A DNA stretch of 64,000 bases from Spongiivirga sp046524175 (GCF_046524175.1 NZ_JBEFZF010000001.1:682001-746000), one strand, 5' to 3'. Shown: positions 50,038 through 59,966, numbered from the stretch's first letter. Notes: a model not told the origin generated them from the sequence alone. Numbers and translations are program-made.

Positions 50038-50909
50038 GCCTTTTTTCCTGATCTAATACTTTCAATAATAACGGTACTTAGTATAAGTAAGCCGCCTAAA
50101 ACAGTGGTGATACTTGGTATTTCTTTTAAAAAAATAATACCAATAACAATACCATAAACGGGCTGCGCGCTGCTAATTAAACTAGCCGTTGTTATTGAAA
50201 AATGACGGAAGCTCATCAAGAACAAAGTGTGCCCGATACTTGTCGTTAGCAGTGCCAGTAGCACAATTGCCCACCATTCATTGGGTTCGGGTTGCTCATT
50301 ATGAAAAACAAAAAGAGCCGGTGTCAACAAAATACCTACAGCCAAAATTTGATACCACATTAATACCGACCCATTGTAAACAGCTATCTGTTTCTTCATT
50401 AATATGTTCCTTATTGCGTAACATAATGCAGAACACACACCAAAAGCAACGGCTTTTGTATAGTCATTCGAAAAATCAAATTCTGGCACTAGGAAATAAA
50501 TTCCAACCAAAACTAAAAGTGCAAGCAGCAAATGAATAAGTTGTAATCTTGTTTTTAATAACAGTGGTTCCAAAAAGGCCGTTATTACAGGATATGTAAA
50601 AATAGATAACATCCCAATTGCAACATTACTATATTGCAAGGCATAGAAATAAGTAACCCAATGCCCTCCTAAAAACAGCCCCCCAAAAAAAATTGTCCAT
50701 CGATCTTTATTTGAAGGAATATTAAAAGAAAGTTTTCGAAATTTACAAAACAGATATAGAATACCAATTGCAAAAAGTGCACGGTAAAAAATGGTAATTG
50801 GTGGCGATAAATTAACAAAGCGACCTAACGCACCAGAAGTGCTTATTAAGAGCATCGCCAAGTTAAGTTCGGCAATACGAGTAAAATGACTGTTGGAATT
50901 AGCTCCCAT
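50034..50909 (-). CDS. EamA/DMT family transporter
   Basis: 291 residues, about ten membrane helices in two EamA halves (for example TIFFGGLFLGGHWVTYFYALQYSNVAIGMLSIFTYPVITAFLEPL and GHTLFLMSFRHFSITTASLISSAQPVYGIVIGIIFLKEIPS). Drug/metabolite transporter superfamily, inner membrane; substrate unknown. Begins at the stop of the helical-repeat protein gene (1-bp overlap), so both are cotranscribed. Confidence 0.9.
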   Translation of the reverse strand: MGANSNSHFTRIAELNLAMLLISTSGALGRFVNLSPPITIFYRALFAIGILYLFCKFRKLSFNIPSNKDRWTIFFGGLFLGGHWVTYFYALQYSNVAIGMLSIFTYPVITAFLEPLLLKTRLQLIHLLLALLVLVGIYFLVPEFDFSNDYTKAVAFGVCSALCYAIRNILMKKQIAVYNGSVLMWYQILAVGILLTPALFVFHNEQPEPNEWWAIVLLALLTTSIGHTLFLMSFRHFSITTASLISSAQPVYGIVIGIIFLKEIPSITTVLGGLLILSTVIIESIRSGKKA

Positions 50910-52453
50910 TATTTATTAAGCGCCAGCGCTTTTTCTCTAATAATGTCACCTACTGATTTGTTCTGAATTTTACTTTCTAACCAGCTGATAATATCTAAAT
51001 ATAAAAAGGCTCTCTTTTCATAAGGATGATTTTCGTACTCCTTTAGTTTAGCATGCAGCTTTTTGAACTCATTTTTAAGATCTTGAGGGTAAAAATCTCC
51101 GAAGCTGCGAAGAAAACGAATCATTTCTTTCTGTACCTTTTGCAAATTGTCCATTTTAAGTAAAAACTTATACGTAATACGTATTTGCATTTCTAAATTG
51201 TAGTCTATTCCAGCATCATAATGTGCAACCAAATTAAGTACTCGGGCAAAACACATCAAATCTTCCCGCATCTTAAGCGATCTGTTGCTAATAATTTTCT
51301 GCAAGTATTTTATACACGTTCTGCCATCGCCTGCACCAAAATATAAACATGCAATTTTGTAATAAAACACCATAATATGATGTTCATCAATGCGTGATCG
51401 GTACTTTTTCAATCCACTCAAAATTTCATCAACGATAGGTACTCCTTCACCAAAGGTTCCGCTTAAAAAGTGATAGTTAAGCTTATTACTATAGGTATAC
51501 AAAAACAAGAGTGATTCGATATTATCATCAACAAGAAAACGTTGATTATCTCTTAGCCTTTCCAGCTTTTCGAGTACCTCTTTAAACTGAGATTGGTTTT
51601 TAATAAAAAACAACGATTCTAATAAATAATGGTGTCCCTTAAGGTAGAAAACTGGATTTAGTTTGATCATTTTTGGTGACTCGTCAAAAAGGTCGACCCA
51701 TTTCTTAGCGTACCGATAGGAGGAAAGGAAATCCTGAGTTAAAAAGCTATACCATAAATGTGCCTTAAATAGCCACAATTTTTCTCTAAATCCAAGCAAG
51801 CTACTATCATAGTTAGGCAGTTTATCGCTAAAAAACTGCTTTACTACTCGCAATTCTTCATCATTCTTTACATAACCCGTTTTTAACATCAGCCCATACA
51901 ACTGCAATGACACATTTGATAGCCTACTAGTCAATACATTTTGCCTACTTAATGTTTTTGCTTGCTCAACCAACTCTTCGGCACGATTACTCATACTTCT
52001 GGTAATATACTGCGACTCTATTACCTTTTCGAGTTCTACAATCTCATAGGCAATATTTTTCTCTTCGTGTTCTAATGCTGCAGTTTTAGCCCTATCGAGC
52101 ATTTTTAAACTTTGCTTATAAAGTCCTTTATGATATAGAATTGATGCAAAATCAAGTTGTTCTCGCAATTGAGATCGAATATTCTGATGAACAGGGTTTA
52201 AGCGTAAACTAATTAAAACTTGCTTGTATAAATGTGCTTTTAGATTTGATAACTGTTGTTTTTTGACAATTCCGCTATCTAAAATTTGCTTTTCATCATA
52301 CTGTTTTAGTTTTTCTAACAGATTGAATAATGCCAAAAACTTTGCATCCGCATTCATACCAAGTCGATTTACATACAATTTAAATTGTCTCTTTTCTGAC
52401 TTTGAAAGCGATTTTATCAACGTAAATAATGCGTCTTTTTGACCATTAGTCAT
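50909..52453 (-). CDS. Helical-repeat protein of unknown function
   Basis: 514 residues, no signal peptide or membrane helix. Nearly all-helical, with spacing like tetratricopeptide or related alpha-solenoid repeats (ILYHKGLYKQSLKMLDRAKTAALEHEEKNIAYEIVELEKVIES and later blocks ending in FYYKIACLYFGAGDGRTCIKYLQKII). The N-terminal SLSKSEKRQFKLYVNRLG is distinctive and recurs in Bacteroidota homologues. Probably a scaffold; cytosolic. Divergent from leuA. Confidence 0.7.
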   Translation of the reverse strand: MTNGQKDALFTLIKSLSKSEKRQFKLYVNRLGMNADAKFLALFNLLEKLKQYDEKQILDSGIVKKQQLSNLKAHLYKQVLISLRLNPVHQNIRSQLREQLDFASILYHKGLYKQSLKMLDRAKTAALEHEEKNIAYEIVELEKVIESQYITRSMSNRAEELVEQAKTLSRQNVLTSRLSNVSLQLYGLMLKTGYVKNDEELRVVKQFFSDKLPNYDSSLLGFREKLWLFKAHLWYSFLTQDFLSSYRYAKKWVDLFDESPKMIKLNPVFYLKGHHYLLESLFFIKNQSQFKEVLEKLERLRDNQRFLVDDNIESLLFLYTYSNKLNYHFLSGTFGEGVPIVDEILSGLKKYRSRIDEHHIMVFYYKIACLYFGAGDGRTCIKYLQKIISNRSLKMREDLMCFARVLNLVAHYDAGIDYNLEMQIRITYKFLLKMDNLQKVQKEMIRFLRSFGDFYPQDLKNEFKKLHAKLKEYENHPYEKRAFLYLDIISWLESKIQNKSVGDIIREKALALNK

Positions 52454-52600
52454 AATGAAAATGTGTATTTATAAATCTGATAATCAATATATTACATTAA
52501 AATACTATTGTTTTAACGTTGTAAAAGATTAAAAGTGTTTTCATTTATTCGGGTGTCCAAAGTATAAATTAGTATTAGAAATAGAAAATATATTTTCCTG

Positions 52601-53773
52601 ATGGCAAAAGACCACGTTCAAATATTTGACACTACACTTCGAGATGGAGAACAAGTGCCAGGATGCAAATTAAATACTCCTCAAAAGCTAGAAATTGCTG
52701 AACGGCTCGAAGCACTTGGAGTTGATGTGATTGAAGCGGGATTTCCCATTTCGAGTCCAGGAGATTTTCACTCCGTCACAGAAATTTCCAAACTTGTAAA
52801 AAACACTACTGTATGTGGACTTACAAGGGCAGTTAAAAAGGATATTGACGTTGCGGCAGATGCTTTGAAATATGCAAAGCGCCCGAGAATTCATACTGGT
52901 ATAGGTACTTCAGAGTCTCATATTAAGTTTAAATTCAATTGTGATCAAGATGAGATTATTCGCCGAGCGGTTGCTGCCGTGACTCATGCTAAAAGCTATG
53001 TTGAAGATGTAGAGTTTTTTGCAGAGGATGCAGGTCGTACTGATAATGAATTTTTAGCTAAAGTTTGCGAAGCGGTAATTAAAGCAGGAGCAACCGTTTT
53101 GAACATTCCAGACACCACCGGTTACTGCCTACCTGCTGAGTATGGTTCGAAGATTAAATATTTAAAAGAAAACGTACGGGGAATTGACAAAGCAATTCTT
53201 TCTTGTCATTGTCATAATGATCTTGGCCTTGCAACAGCAAACTCAATAAGTGGGGTTCAGAATGGTGCCCGACAAATTGAGTGTACAATAAATGGTATTG
53301 GTGAACGTGCAGGTAATACCTCATTAGAAGAGGTGGTGATGGTACTGCGTCAACATCCATATTTAAATCTAGATACTAAGATTGATGCCACCTATTTGTA
53401 TGGGACTAGTCAAATGGTTTCTGATAAAATGGGAGTACCTATTCAACCGAACAAGGCAATTGTAGGTGCTAATGCCTTTGCACATAGCTCAGGAATTCAC
53501 CAAGATGGTGTGATCAAAAATCGTGAAACCTATGAAATCATTAATCCACACGATGTAGGCGTAACAGAATCTGCTATTGTACTTACTGCTCGTAGTGGTC
53601 GTGCAGCCCTCGCCTATCGTGCTAAAAAGGTAGGTTATGAGCTTACTAAACTCCAATTAGATGAAGTATATAATGAGTTTTTAAGCTTTGCAGATCGAAA
53701 GAAAGAAATTGATGATAACGACATTCATGAAATCATTAAATCATGTAATGTAGAAGTAAATGCAGTTGCCTAA
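52601..53773 (+). CDS. leuA: 2-isopropylmalate synthase, short form without regulatory domain
   Basis: 390 residues. TIM-barrel HMGL-like domain with IFDTTLRDGEQVPG at the start and the metal site CHCHNDLGLATAN, followed by subdomains ending at about 390. Enterobacterial LeuA (about 520 residues) has a further C-terminal domain that binds leucine; it is absent here, so leucine feedback inhibition by that route is not expected. It condenses acetyl-CoA with 2-oxoisovalerate. First gene of leuA-C-D-B, abutting leuC (0-bp gap). No Leu-rich leader was found upstream. Confidence 0.9.
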   Translation: MAKDHVQIFDTTLRDGEQVPGCKLNTPQKLEIAERLEALGVDVIEAGFPISSPGDFHSVTEISKLVKNTTVCGLTRAVKKDIDVAADALKYAKRPRIHTGIGTSESHIKFKFNCDQDEIIRRAVAAVTHAKSYVEDVEFFAEDAGRTDNEFLAKVCEAVIKAGATVLNIPDTTGYCLPAEYGSKIKYLKENVRGIDKAILSCHCHNDLGLATANSISGVQNGARQIECTINGIGERAGNTSLEEVVMVLRQHPYLNLDTKIDATYLYGTSQMVSDKMGVPIQPNKAIVGANAFAHSSGIHQDGVIKNRETYEIINPHDVGVTESAIVLTARSGRAALAYRAKKVGYELTKLQLDEVYNEFLSFADRKKEIDDNDIHEIIKSCNVEVNAVA

Positions 53774-55156
53774 ATGGGAAAAACATTATTCGATAAAGTT
53801 TGGGATAGCCATGTGGTCGATCAAATAGAAAACGGCCCGCAAATATTATATATAGATAAACATTTAATACACGAAGTAACAAGCCCTCAAGCATTTGCGG
53901 AGTTGAAGTCAAGGAATATTCCCATATTTAGGCCAAAACAAATTCTTGCAACAGCTGATCATAATACCCCTACGAAAGATCAACATCTACCTGTTAAAGA
54001 CGTTTTATCGAGAAAACAATTGAAACAACTTGCTGAAAACTGTGAAGCAAATGATATTGAATTTTATGGCCTTGGCCATAAGTACAACGGTATTGTACAT
54101 GTCATAGGCCCTGAATTGGGTGTCACCCAACCAGGAATGACCATAGTATGCGGAGACAGCCATACTTCAACACATGGTGCATTTGGTAGTATTGCATTCG
54201 GTATTGGTACCAGTCAAGTTGCTCAGGTATTTGCTAGTCAGTGCTTGCTATTGAAAAAACCTAAAAAACTACGCGTAACTGTAAACGGAAAACTCAAATC
54301 CGGCGTATTGCCAAAAGATGTTATTTTGTACATCATCGCTAAGTTAGGAACAAACTCAGGTACAGGATATTTTTGTGAATACGCCGGTGAGGTTTTCGAA
54401 AATATGAGTATGGAGGGTCGTATGACTGTCTGCAATATGAGTATTGAAATGGGGGCTCGTGGAGGTATGATTGCCCCGGATGAAACGACTTTTGAATACA
54501 TAAAAAACCGAGAATTTGCTCCTAATGGTGAAGAATGGGATAAAAAACTAGCTTATTGGAAATCCCTACTTACCGATGATGATGCCATCTTTGATCAAGA
54601 ATATGAATTTGACGGTGCTGACATTAAACCCATGATTACTTATGGTACCAATCCGGGTATGGGGATGAAAATAAACGAAAATATTCCTGAATTTACTGAT
54701 GCTTCTTTTGAAAAATCATTAGCCTATATGGGTTTTAAAAAAGGGCAGTCACTTTTAGAACAGCCAATTAATTGGGTATTTATTGGTAGCTGTACCAACT
54801 CCAGAATTGAAGATTTTCGAGTAGCAGCAAATTATATTAAAGGTAAGCAAAAGGCTCAAAATGTTCATGCATTAATCGTTCCTGGCTCACAACAAGTAGC
54901 ACAACAAATCATAAAAGAAGGCTTGTCAACAATCTTCACAGAAGCCGGATTTGAATTACGTCAACCAGGTTGTTCTGCTTGTTTAGCCATGAACGATGAT
55001 AAAATTCCGGAGGGAGAATACTGTGTATCAACCTCCAATAGAAATTTCGAGGGAAGGCAAGGTCAAGGTGCAAGGACTATTTTGGCAAGTCCATTAGTGG
55101 CAGCGGCTGCGGCTATAGAAGGAAAAATAATTGATATTACAAAACAACTTAATTAA
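53774..55156 (+). CDS. leuC: 3-isopropylmalate dehydratase, large subunit
   Basis: 460 residues, aconitase superfamily. Fe-S ligands: Cys in VFIGSCTNSRIEDFR and the pair in QPGCSACLAMN. VCGDSHTSTHGAFGSIAFGIGTSQV is the substrate region. With LeuD it isomerises 2- to 3-isopropylmalate. Immediately after leuA, and its stop overlaps the leuD start by 1 bp. Confidence 0.96.
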   Translation: MGKTLFDKVWDSHVVDQIENGPQILYIDKHLIHEVTSPQAFAELKSRNIPIFRPKQILATADHNTPTKDQHLPVKDVLSRKQLKQLAENCEANDIEFYGLGHKYNGIVHVIGPELGVTQPGMTIVCGDSHTSTHGAFGSIAFGIGTSQVAQVFASQCLLLKKPKKLRVTVNGKLKSGVLPKDVILYIIAKLGTNSGTGYFCEYAGEVFENMSMEGRMTVCNMSIEMGARGGMIAPDETTFEYIKNREFAPNGEEWDKKLAYWKSLLTDDDAIFDQEYEFDGADIKPMITYGTNPGMGMKINENIPEFTDASFEKSLAYMGFKKGQSLLEQPINWVFIGSCTNSRIEDFRVAANYIKGKQKAQNVHALIVPGSQQVAQQIIKEGLSTIFTEAGFELRQPGCSACLAMNDDKIPEGEYCVSTSNRNFEGRQGQGARTILASPLVAAAAAIEGKIIDITKQLN

Positions 55157-55743
55157 TGGAGAAGTTTACAACGATGGTATCTACTGCGGTACCACTATCC
55201 ATTGAAAACATCGATACCGATCAAATAATTCCTGCTAGATTTTTGAAAGCAACTGATAAAGCTGGTTTTGGAGACAATGTATTTAGAGACTGGCGGTTTA
55301 ATAAAGATGGATCCGTAAATAAAGATTTCATTTTAAACAACGAGTCATATAGTGGTAGTATTTTGGTTGCTGGTGATAATTTCGGGTGTGGCAGTAGTCG
55401 CGAACATGCTGCATGGGCTCTTGCAGGATATGGATTTAAAGTAGTTGTTTCTAGTTTTTTTGCCGACATCTTTAAGGGAAATGCTCTTAATAATGGTATT
55501 TTACCAATACAGGTAAATCCCGAAGTACTAGAAAAAATATTGGCTAAGGTTACCGACGAACCTTCTACACAACTTCAAATTAATCTAGAGAATCAAACCT
55601 TAGAAATTGTTGGTGAATCCCTGAATTGTACCTTTGAAATAGATCCTTATAAAAAAGTATGCCTTATTAATGGTTATGATGATATTGACTATTTAATAAG
55701 TAATAAAGACAAAATAGAAGCTTTTGAAGCTTCCAGAATTTAA
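55156..55743 (+). CDS. leuD: 3-isopropylmalate dehydratase, small subunit
   Basis: 195 residues, swivelling domain. NIDTDQIIPARFLK near the start and DNFGCGSSREHAAWAL, the substrate-binding block, are diagnostic. Partner of LeuC. 1-bp overlap with leuC and 29 bp before leuB. Confidence 0.96.
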   Translation: MEKFTTMVSTAVPLSIENIDTDQIIPARFLKATDKAGFGDNVFRDWRFNKDGSVNKDFILNNESYSGSILVAGDNFGCGSSREHAAWALAGYGFKVVVSSFFADIFKGNALNNGILPIQVNPEVLEKILAKVTDEPSTQLQINLENQTLEIVGESLNCTFEIDPYKKVCLINGYDDIDYLISNKDKIEAFEASRI

Positions 55744-55772
55744 TCCTTAAAATCGCATTGGGCGATATTGTT

Positions 55773-56888
55773 ATGAAATTAAAGATTGCTGTACTACCAG
55801 GAGATGGCATAGGTCCTGAAGTGACTAACCAGGCTATTAAAGCATTAAATGCAATTGCAGATGCTTTTGACCATGAATTTATATATAAGGAAGCGCTCGT
55901 TGGTGCTATTGCTATTGACGAAACAGGAAATCCATTACCCCAAGAGACTATTGAAATATGTGAGGCAGCAGATGCAATTCTGTTTGGTTCGATTGGTGAT
56001 CCTAAATATGATAATAACCCAGATGCAAAGGTAAGACCTGAACAAGGTTTGTTAGCCCTTAGAAAGACTTTGGGGCTTTACACCAACATACGACCTGTAA
56101 AGGCTTATGAAACCTTATTAGAAAAATCACCTTTAAAAACAGAGTTTATTAAGGGTGTAGATTTCACTATATATAGAGAGCTCACAGGCGGAATTTATTT
56201 TGGCAAAAAGGAGTTAAGTGAAGATGGGAAAACAGCGTCTGACCTTTGTGAATATTCAGATTATGAAATTGAGCGAATTGCTCATCAGGCATTCAAGGCC
56301 GCACTTAAAAGAAGAAAAAAACTCACTTTAGTAGATAAAGCCAATGTACTAGAATCATCTAGATTATGGCGCCGTGTTGTGAGTGAAGTTTCAAAAGAGT
56401 ATCCTGATGTTACATTAGATTTTCTTTTTGTGGATAATGCAGCAATGCAAATGATCTTAAACCCAAAACAGTTTGATGTTATTTTAACCGAAAATATGTT
56501 TGGTGATATCATCAGCGATGAAGGAAGCGTAATTGGTGGTTCGATTGGGCTTTTAGCATCAGCCTCGATAGGTGACGACAGTGCTTTATTTGAACCGATT
56601 CATGGCTCATATCCTCAGGCTAAAGGGCAAAATATTGCTAACCCCATTGCATCAATCTTATCAGCTGCGATGCTATTAGAACAGTTTGAAATGGTAGATG
56701 AAGCAAATTTAGTACGTCAAGCAGTAGAGAAATCTTTAGAACTTAAAGTTAGTACCCCAGATCTTAATAAGGATAATAGTTTTACTACCACCAGAGTGGG
56801 CGACTTTATAGCGGAATTAATACTGAATAATGAAGACTTCAAAATTAATTTAGATAATCTAAATCTCGGTCAATCTACTATTATCTAG
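55773..56888 (+). CDS. leuB: 3-isopropylmalate dehydrogenase
   Basis: 371 residues from ATG 55773 (MKLKIAVLPGDGIGPEV); an in-frame TTG 5 codons upstream is unlikely. VRPEQGLLALRK binds substrate, DFTIYRELTGGIYFG and LTENMFGDIISDEGSVIGGSIGLLASASIG contain the metal-binding Asp residues and NAD site. It oxidises and decarboxylates 3-isopropylmalate to 2-oxoisocaproate. Last gene of the operon; no ilv genes follow. Confidence 0.96.
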   Translation: MKLKIAVLPGDGIGPEVTNQAIKALNAIADAFDHEFIYKEALVGAIAIDETGNPLPQETIEICEAADAILFGSIGDPKYDNNPDAKVRPEQGLLALRKTLGLYTNIRPVKAYETLLEKSPLKTEFIKGVDFTIYRELTGGIYFGKKELSEDGKTASDLCEYSDYEIERIAHQAFKAALKRRKKLTLVDKANVLESSRLWRRVVSEVSKEYPDVTLDFLFVDNAAMQMILNPKQFDVILTENMFGDIISDEGSVIGGSIGLLASASIGDDSALFEPIHGSYPQAKGQNIANPIASILSAAMLLEQFEMVDEANLVRQAVEKSLELKVSTPDLNKDNSFTTTRVGDFIAELILNNEDFKINLDNLNLGQSTII

Positions 56889-57107
56889 TATAACTTATTC
56901 AGTTTTATATCAGGTATTTAGAAAAAAAACGTATATTTAAAATAAGAAATACTCCCCCGTTTAGCTATTAGTCAATTAGTCATAAATTTGACTAGACACC
57001 CATTTGTCGTATGTATTGAGTAAATTACATCAAGTAACTAACTATTAGGATTTAAAGGCATCCCTATTTTACTCATTAAACCTACGTTATGGGTTTGTTT
57101 TAGGTGG

Positions 57108-57137
57108 GAGTCAGGCTGAGGAGCCTGACTCTTTTTT
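57108..57137 (+). terminator. Strong terminator downstream of leuB
   Basis: Perfect 10-bp stem GAGTCAGGCT (57108-57117) / AGCCTGACTC (57122-57131), GAGG tetraloop, then six T. It is + strand oriented but lies 220 bp after leuB, and a TAAATTTG element at 56983-56990 precedes it, so it may end a separate small transcript. Confidence 0.9.
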
Positions 57138-57897
57138 ATTCACCTTCGAACCATTTTTTAAAAGCAGCTACCTTTTCACGACTTACTACTATTTCGCTAT
57201 CAATGGTCGCTTTGGTTTTTATTTTAAGTCGGTGATTACTATATATCATTACATCACGTATCCCGTTAATATTCAAAATAAAGCTCCTGTTAACCCTAAA
57301 AAAGCTAGATGGATTTAACAGCTTTCCTAAATCTTCTAAACGGTAATCTACAATATATCGTTTCGATTGGTGCGTAACCAAATAAGCTGTACGCCCTTCA
57401 GCATAAAACAGATCAATTTGGTCGGTTTTCACAGAATGAATATGGTTACCTAATTTTACTAAAAATCGCTCCTTAAACTTCGTATTTTCAATATCTTTTA
57501 TTACCTCTTCAATTACTGAGATGTTACTGAATTGTGCTCTTAAACCTTCATACTTCCTCAATGCAGTGGAAAGAGCGGTGAATGTAATCGGTTTTAAAAT
57601 GTAGTCAATACCATTAGCTTTAAAAGCATCTATTGCATACTCATCAAAAGCAGTTGTGAAAATAACTGGTTTGTTTACTTCAACTTGACCAAATATCTCG
57701 AAACTAAGACCGTCTTGAAGTTGTATGTCCATAAATATCAGATCAATATTTTGCTGGTGTTCTTTTAGCCAACTTACAGCATTTTCAATACTCTTTAAGT
57801 GTGCAACTACATGATAGTCACTATTATATTTTTTTAAATAGTGTTCGATTTTATCAGCTGCAAGCTGTTCATCTTCGATTAAAAGTACTTGCATCAT
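57136..57897 (-). CDS. LytTR family response regulator
   Basis: 253 residues. The receiver domain (1-120) has acid pocket E9/D10, phosphoacceptor D57 in LIFMDIQLQDGLSFEIF, Thr in FTTAFDEYAI and Lys in ILKPI. The LytTR DNA-binding domain (about 145-250) has LFYAEGRTAYLVT, RRYIVDY-like YIVDYRLEDLGKLLNPSSFFRVNRSFILNI. Overlaps the pseudo-kinase gene by 4 bp and is the output of the two kinase genes upstream. The likely target site is the 21-bp-phased repeat at 61449-61479. Confidence 0.92.
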   Translation of the reverse strand: MMQVLLIEDEQLAADKIEHYLKKYNSDYHVVAHLKSIENAVSWLKEHQQNIDLIFMDIQLQDGLSFEIFGQVEVNKPVIFTTAFDEYAIDAFKANGIDYILKPITFTALSTALRKYEGLRAQFSNISVIEEVIKDIENTKFKERFLVKLGNHIHSVKTDQIDLFYAEGRTAYLVTHQSKRYIVDYRLEDLGKLLNPSSFFRVNRSFILNINGIRDVMIYSNHRLKIKTKATIDSEIVVSREKVAAFKKWFEGE

Positions 57898-58928
57898 ATA
57901 GCGGTTTCTTTTATTGTTAACAATGGAAATTCAATAGAAATTTGATCCGTAAGGCGGTTCATTTTTAATTCTTCATCAGTATATAATTCATAAACCTTGC
58001 TAATGTCGTTCAACTTGTTATGATTAAAAACCTTGATTAAACGCTCATGAGGAGTATAAGATAACACTACTCTTTCATCTCTTTTATCTATCTTTAGAAA
58101 CAGCGTTTTTTTCTTGTTAGCAATAGTGCTTCGTATTATCTCTTCTACCATTGACAGTAAAGAACCTGGAACCACTAACCCATCTTGAGTAAACTCTTCA
58201 ATTGTTAGCTCACAGTTTCTATATGGTAAATAATTAAATAATGAAACAAGAGATTGCAGCACCTCTAGTTCAATAGTAATCGATACTAACTGCTTTTTGG
58301 CATGTGACAATATATATCGGTAAACTGTTGCCATATGATTTACAAAATCATCAGTCAACTCGCTTTCATCTTCGATAATGGTAATTAATGATTCTAGGCA
58401 CTCAAATAATAAAGAAGGATTAACACCCTTTTTAAACTGATGATAATCTTCCACTATTAATTCCTTCAAGAAAAGTTCTTTTTCAACTTTTTTAGTATTC
58501 ACACTGGTTAGAAATTGGTGGCTTACGTATAAAAGAATATAAATACATGAAATGACAATGAAAATGCCATTAAAGGTTGTCAACTCCTTAAAGCTTGGCT
58601 CAAAACCTTGAACAAATTTGTAATAAAAATACATTCCAAAAGTCACCAGGATTACTGATACCATCAAAGTGATTGCCACGAGTACTGAGTAATTCAGAAA
58701 ATTACTCCCAACTTTCTTAAAACGGCTAAAAATACTTATTAGCAAGCGTGTCGACTCTTGGATCAGGTACGATAGTAGTACACATACATATAATTCTTCG
58801 CCAAAAAACTGTTGGGTAATTTGCCCAACATCATTGTTAATCATTAATATTAGTACATACACCATTACACCACTAAAAAGCGGGGCAAGTATCCTAAAAA
58901 TGGGGTGGTGTATAAAACTATTCATCAA
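57894..58928 (-). CDS. LytS-like histidine kinase homologue without phosphoacceptor His
   Basis: 344 residues, about four membrane helices in the first 140 residues, then a His_kinase-like domain. Where active kinases read QxNPHFLFN, this one reads GVNPSLLFECLESL, with Ser172 at the His position, and the ATP-binding half is also degenerate (no clear N-box ENAIKHN). It should not autophosphorylate. It overlaps the intact kinase gene by 11 bp and the regulator gene by 4 bp, so it is made in step with both and may act as a pseudokinase partner or sensor in a heterodimer (inference). Confidence 0.8.
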   Translation of the reverse strand: MMNSFIHHPIFRILAPLFSGVMVYVLILMINNDVGQITQQFFGEELYVCVLLSYLIQESTRLLISIFSRFKKVGSNFLNYSVLVAITLMVSVILVTFGMYFYYKFVQGFEPSFKELTTFNGIFIVISCIYILLYVSHQFLTSVNTKKVEKELFLKELIVEDYHQFKKGVNPSLLFECLESLITIIEDESELTDDFVNHMATVYRYILSHAKKQLVSITIELEVLQSLVSLFNYLPYRNCELTIEEFTQDGLVVPGSLLSMVEEIIRSTIANKKKTLFLKIDKRDERVVLSYTPHERLIKVFNHNKLNDISKVYELYTDEELKMNRLTDQISIEFPLLTIKETAI

Positions 58929-59961
58929 TAAGTGGTAGTGTCACACAAAAGCGATCTCCTTGTTCAAAAGAAATTCCTTTTTTAGTTAGTAATTTGTATC
59001 GCTTTTCAATATTGCTTAACCCTATTTTAAAGGACTCTACCGCATCGGGGTTTTTGGTTACGTTATTGCAGACTTGAATAGCATCTCCTTTACTAAAGAT
59101 CTCAATATGCAATTGACTATCGTCTATAATTCGGTTGTGCTTGATGGCATTTTCAACTAACAACTGAATTGATAAAGTAGGTATTAATCTATTCTCATCA
59201 GTCTTATCAATATCTATCGAGAGTTTAAGCTGGTTTTCAAATCGGGTTTGCATTAAGTGGTAATAAGAATTTACCAGAACCAATTCCTCTTTTACGGATA
59301 CACAAACTTTTTCATAACTATTAAGGGTGTACTCGTAACATCTTCCCATTTGTCTAACAAAGTGTATTGCTTTATCAGCACTTTTATGATAGAGAGACGA
59401 AATGGTATTTAGATTATTGAAAAGAAAATGTGGACTAAGTTGTGATTTTAAGGCGTCTAATTGAAGATCTATCCGTTTACGTTCTAGCCTGAGTGCACTA
59501 ATCTGGGCATATTGATAGTAGTGGTACGAGTAAAAAACGAAATAAATAATTGTAAACAGAAATACAAGTATTACAATTAAAATTACAAGCTTCAGTTTAA
59601 AAAAATAAATAGCTTCTTGATCGTTAATCGGTTCATAATAGGAGGTATATAGAAAAACAATTAACCAGATAAACAAGTAAACAAATAAAGAATTAAAAAA
59701 AATGCCCGCCAATAGTCTACCACTGGTTTTCGAGTGCCATGGTATTTTGGCATCAAGAAATTTCGAAGTTCTAAACACTATAAATGCAGAAACTATTCCA
59801 GAAACTGCCGCAATGATATAACCTACTTTTAGCGAATTTGTGATATCCTCACTTATTGCTAAATAATAAAAAACAGCCACACCAAGTATACTCCCTGTAA
59901 ATGCGATAAGAAAAGAATTACGCAAAACGACTTGGTTTTGTAGTAAAAAAGAAGCCTTCAT
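58918..59961 (-). CDS. Sensor histidine kinase, LytS/YehU type
   Basis: 347 residues, four membrane helices (about 14-36, 48-64, 86-105 and 125-146), a linker coiled coil and a His_kinase domain. Phosphoacceptor H178 in LKSQLSPHFLFNNLNTI, N-box LLVENAIKHNRI, and a G-box region FKIGLSNIEKRYKLL. No periplasmic sensor domain of size, so it likely senses through its membrane helices. First gene of the kinase-pseudokinase-regulator operon. A perfect 14-bp inverted repeat lies 5 bp before its ATG. Confidence 0.92.
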   Translation of the reverse strand: MKASFLLQNQVVLRNSFLIAFTGSILGVAVFYYLAISEDITNSLKVGYIIAAVSGIVSAFIVFRTSKFLDAKIPWHSKTSGRLLAGIFFNSLFVYLFIWLIVFLYTSYYEPINDQEAIYFFKLKLVILIVILVFLFTIIYFVFYSYHYYQYAQISALRLERKRIDLQLDALKSQLSPHFLFNNLNTISSLYHKSADKAIHFVRQMGRCYEYTLNSYEKVCVSVKEELVLVNSYYHLMQTRFENQLKLSIDIDKTDENRLIPTLSIQLLVENAIKHNRIIDDSQLHIEIFSKGDAIQVCNNVTKNPDAVESFKIGLSNIEKRYKLLTKKGISFEQGDRFCVTLPLIDE

Positions 59962-59966
59962 ACTAC

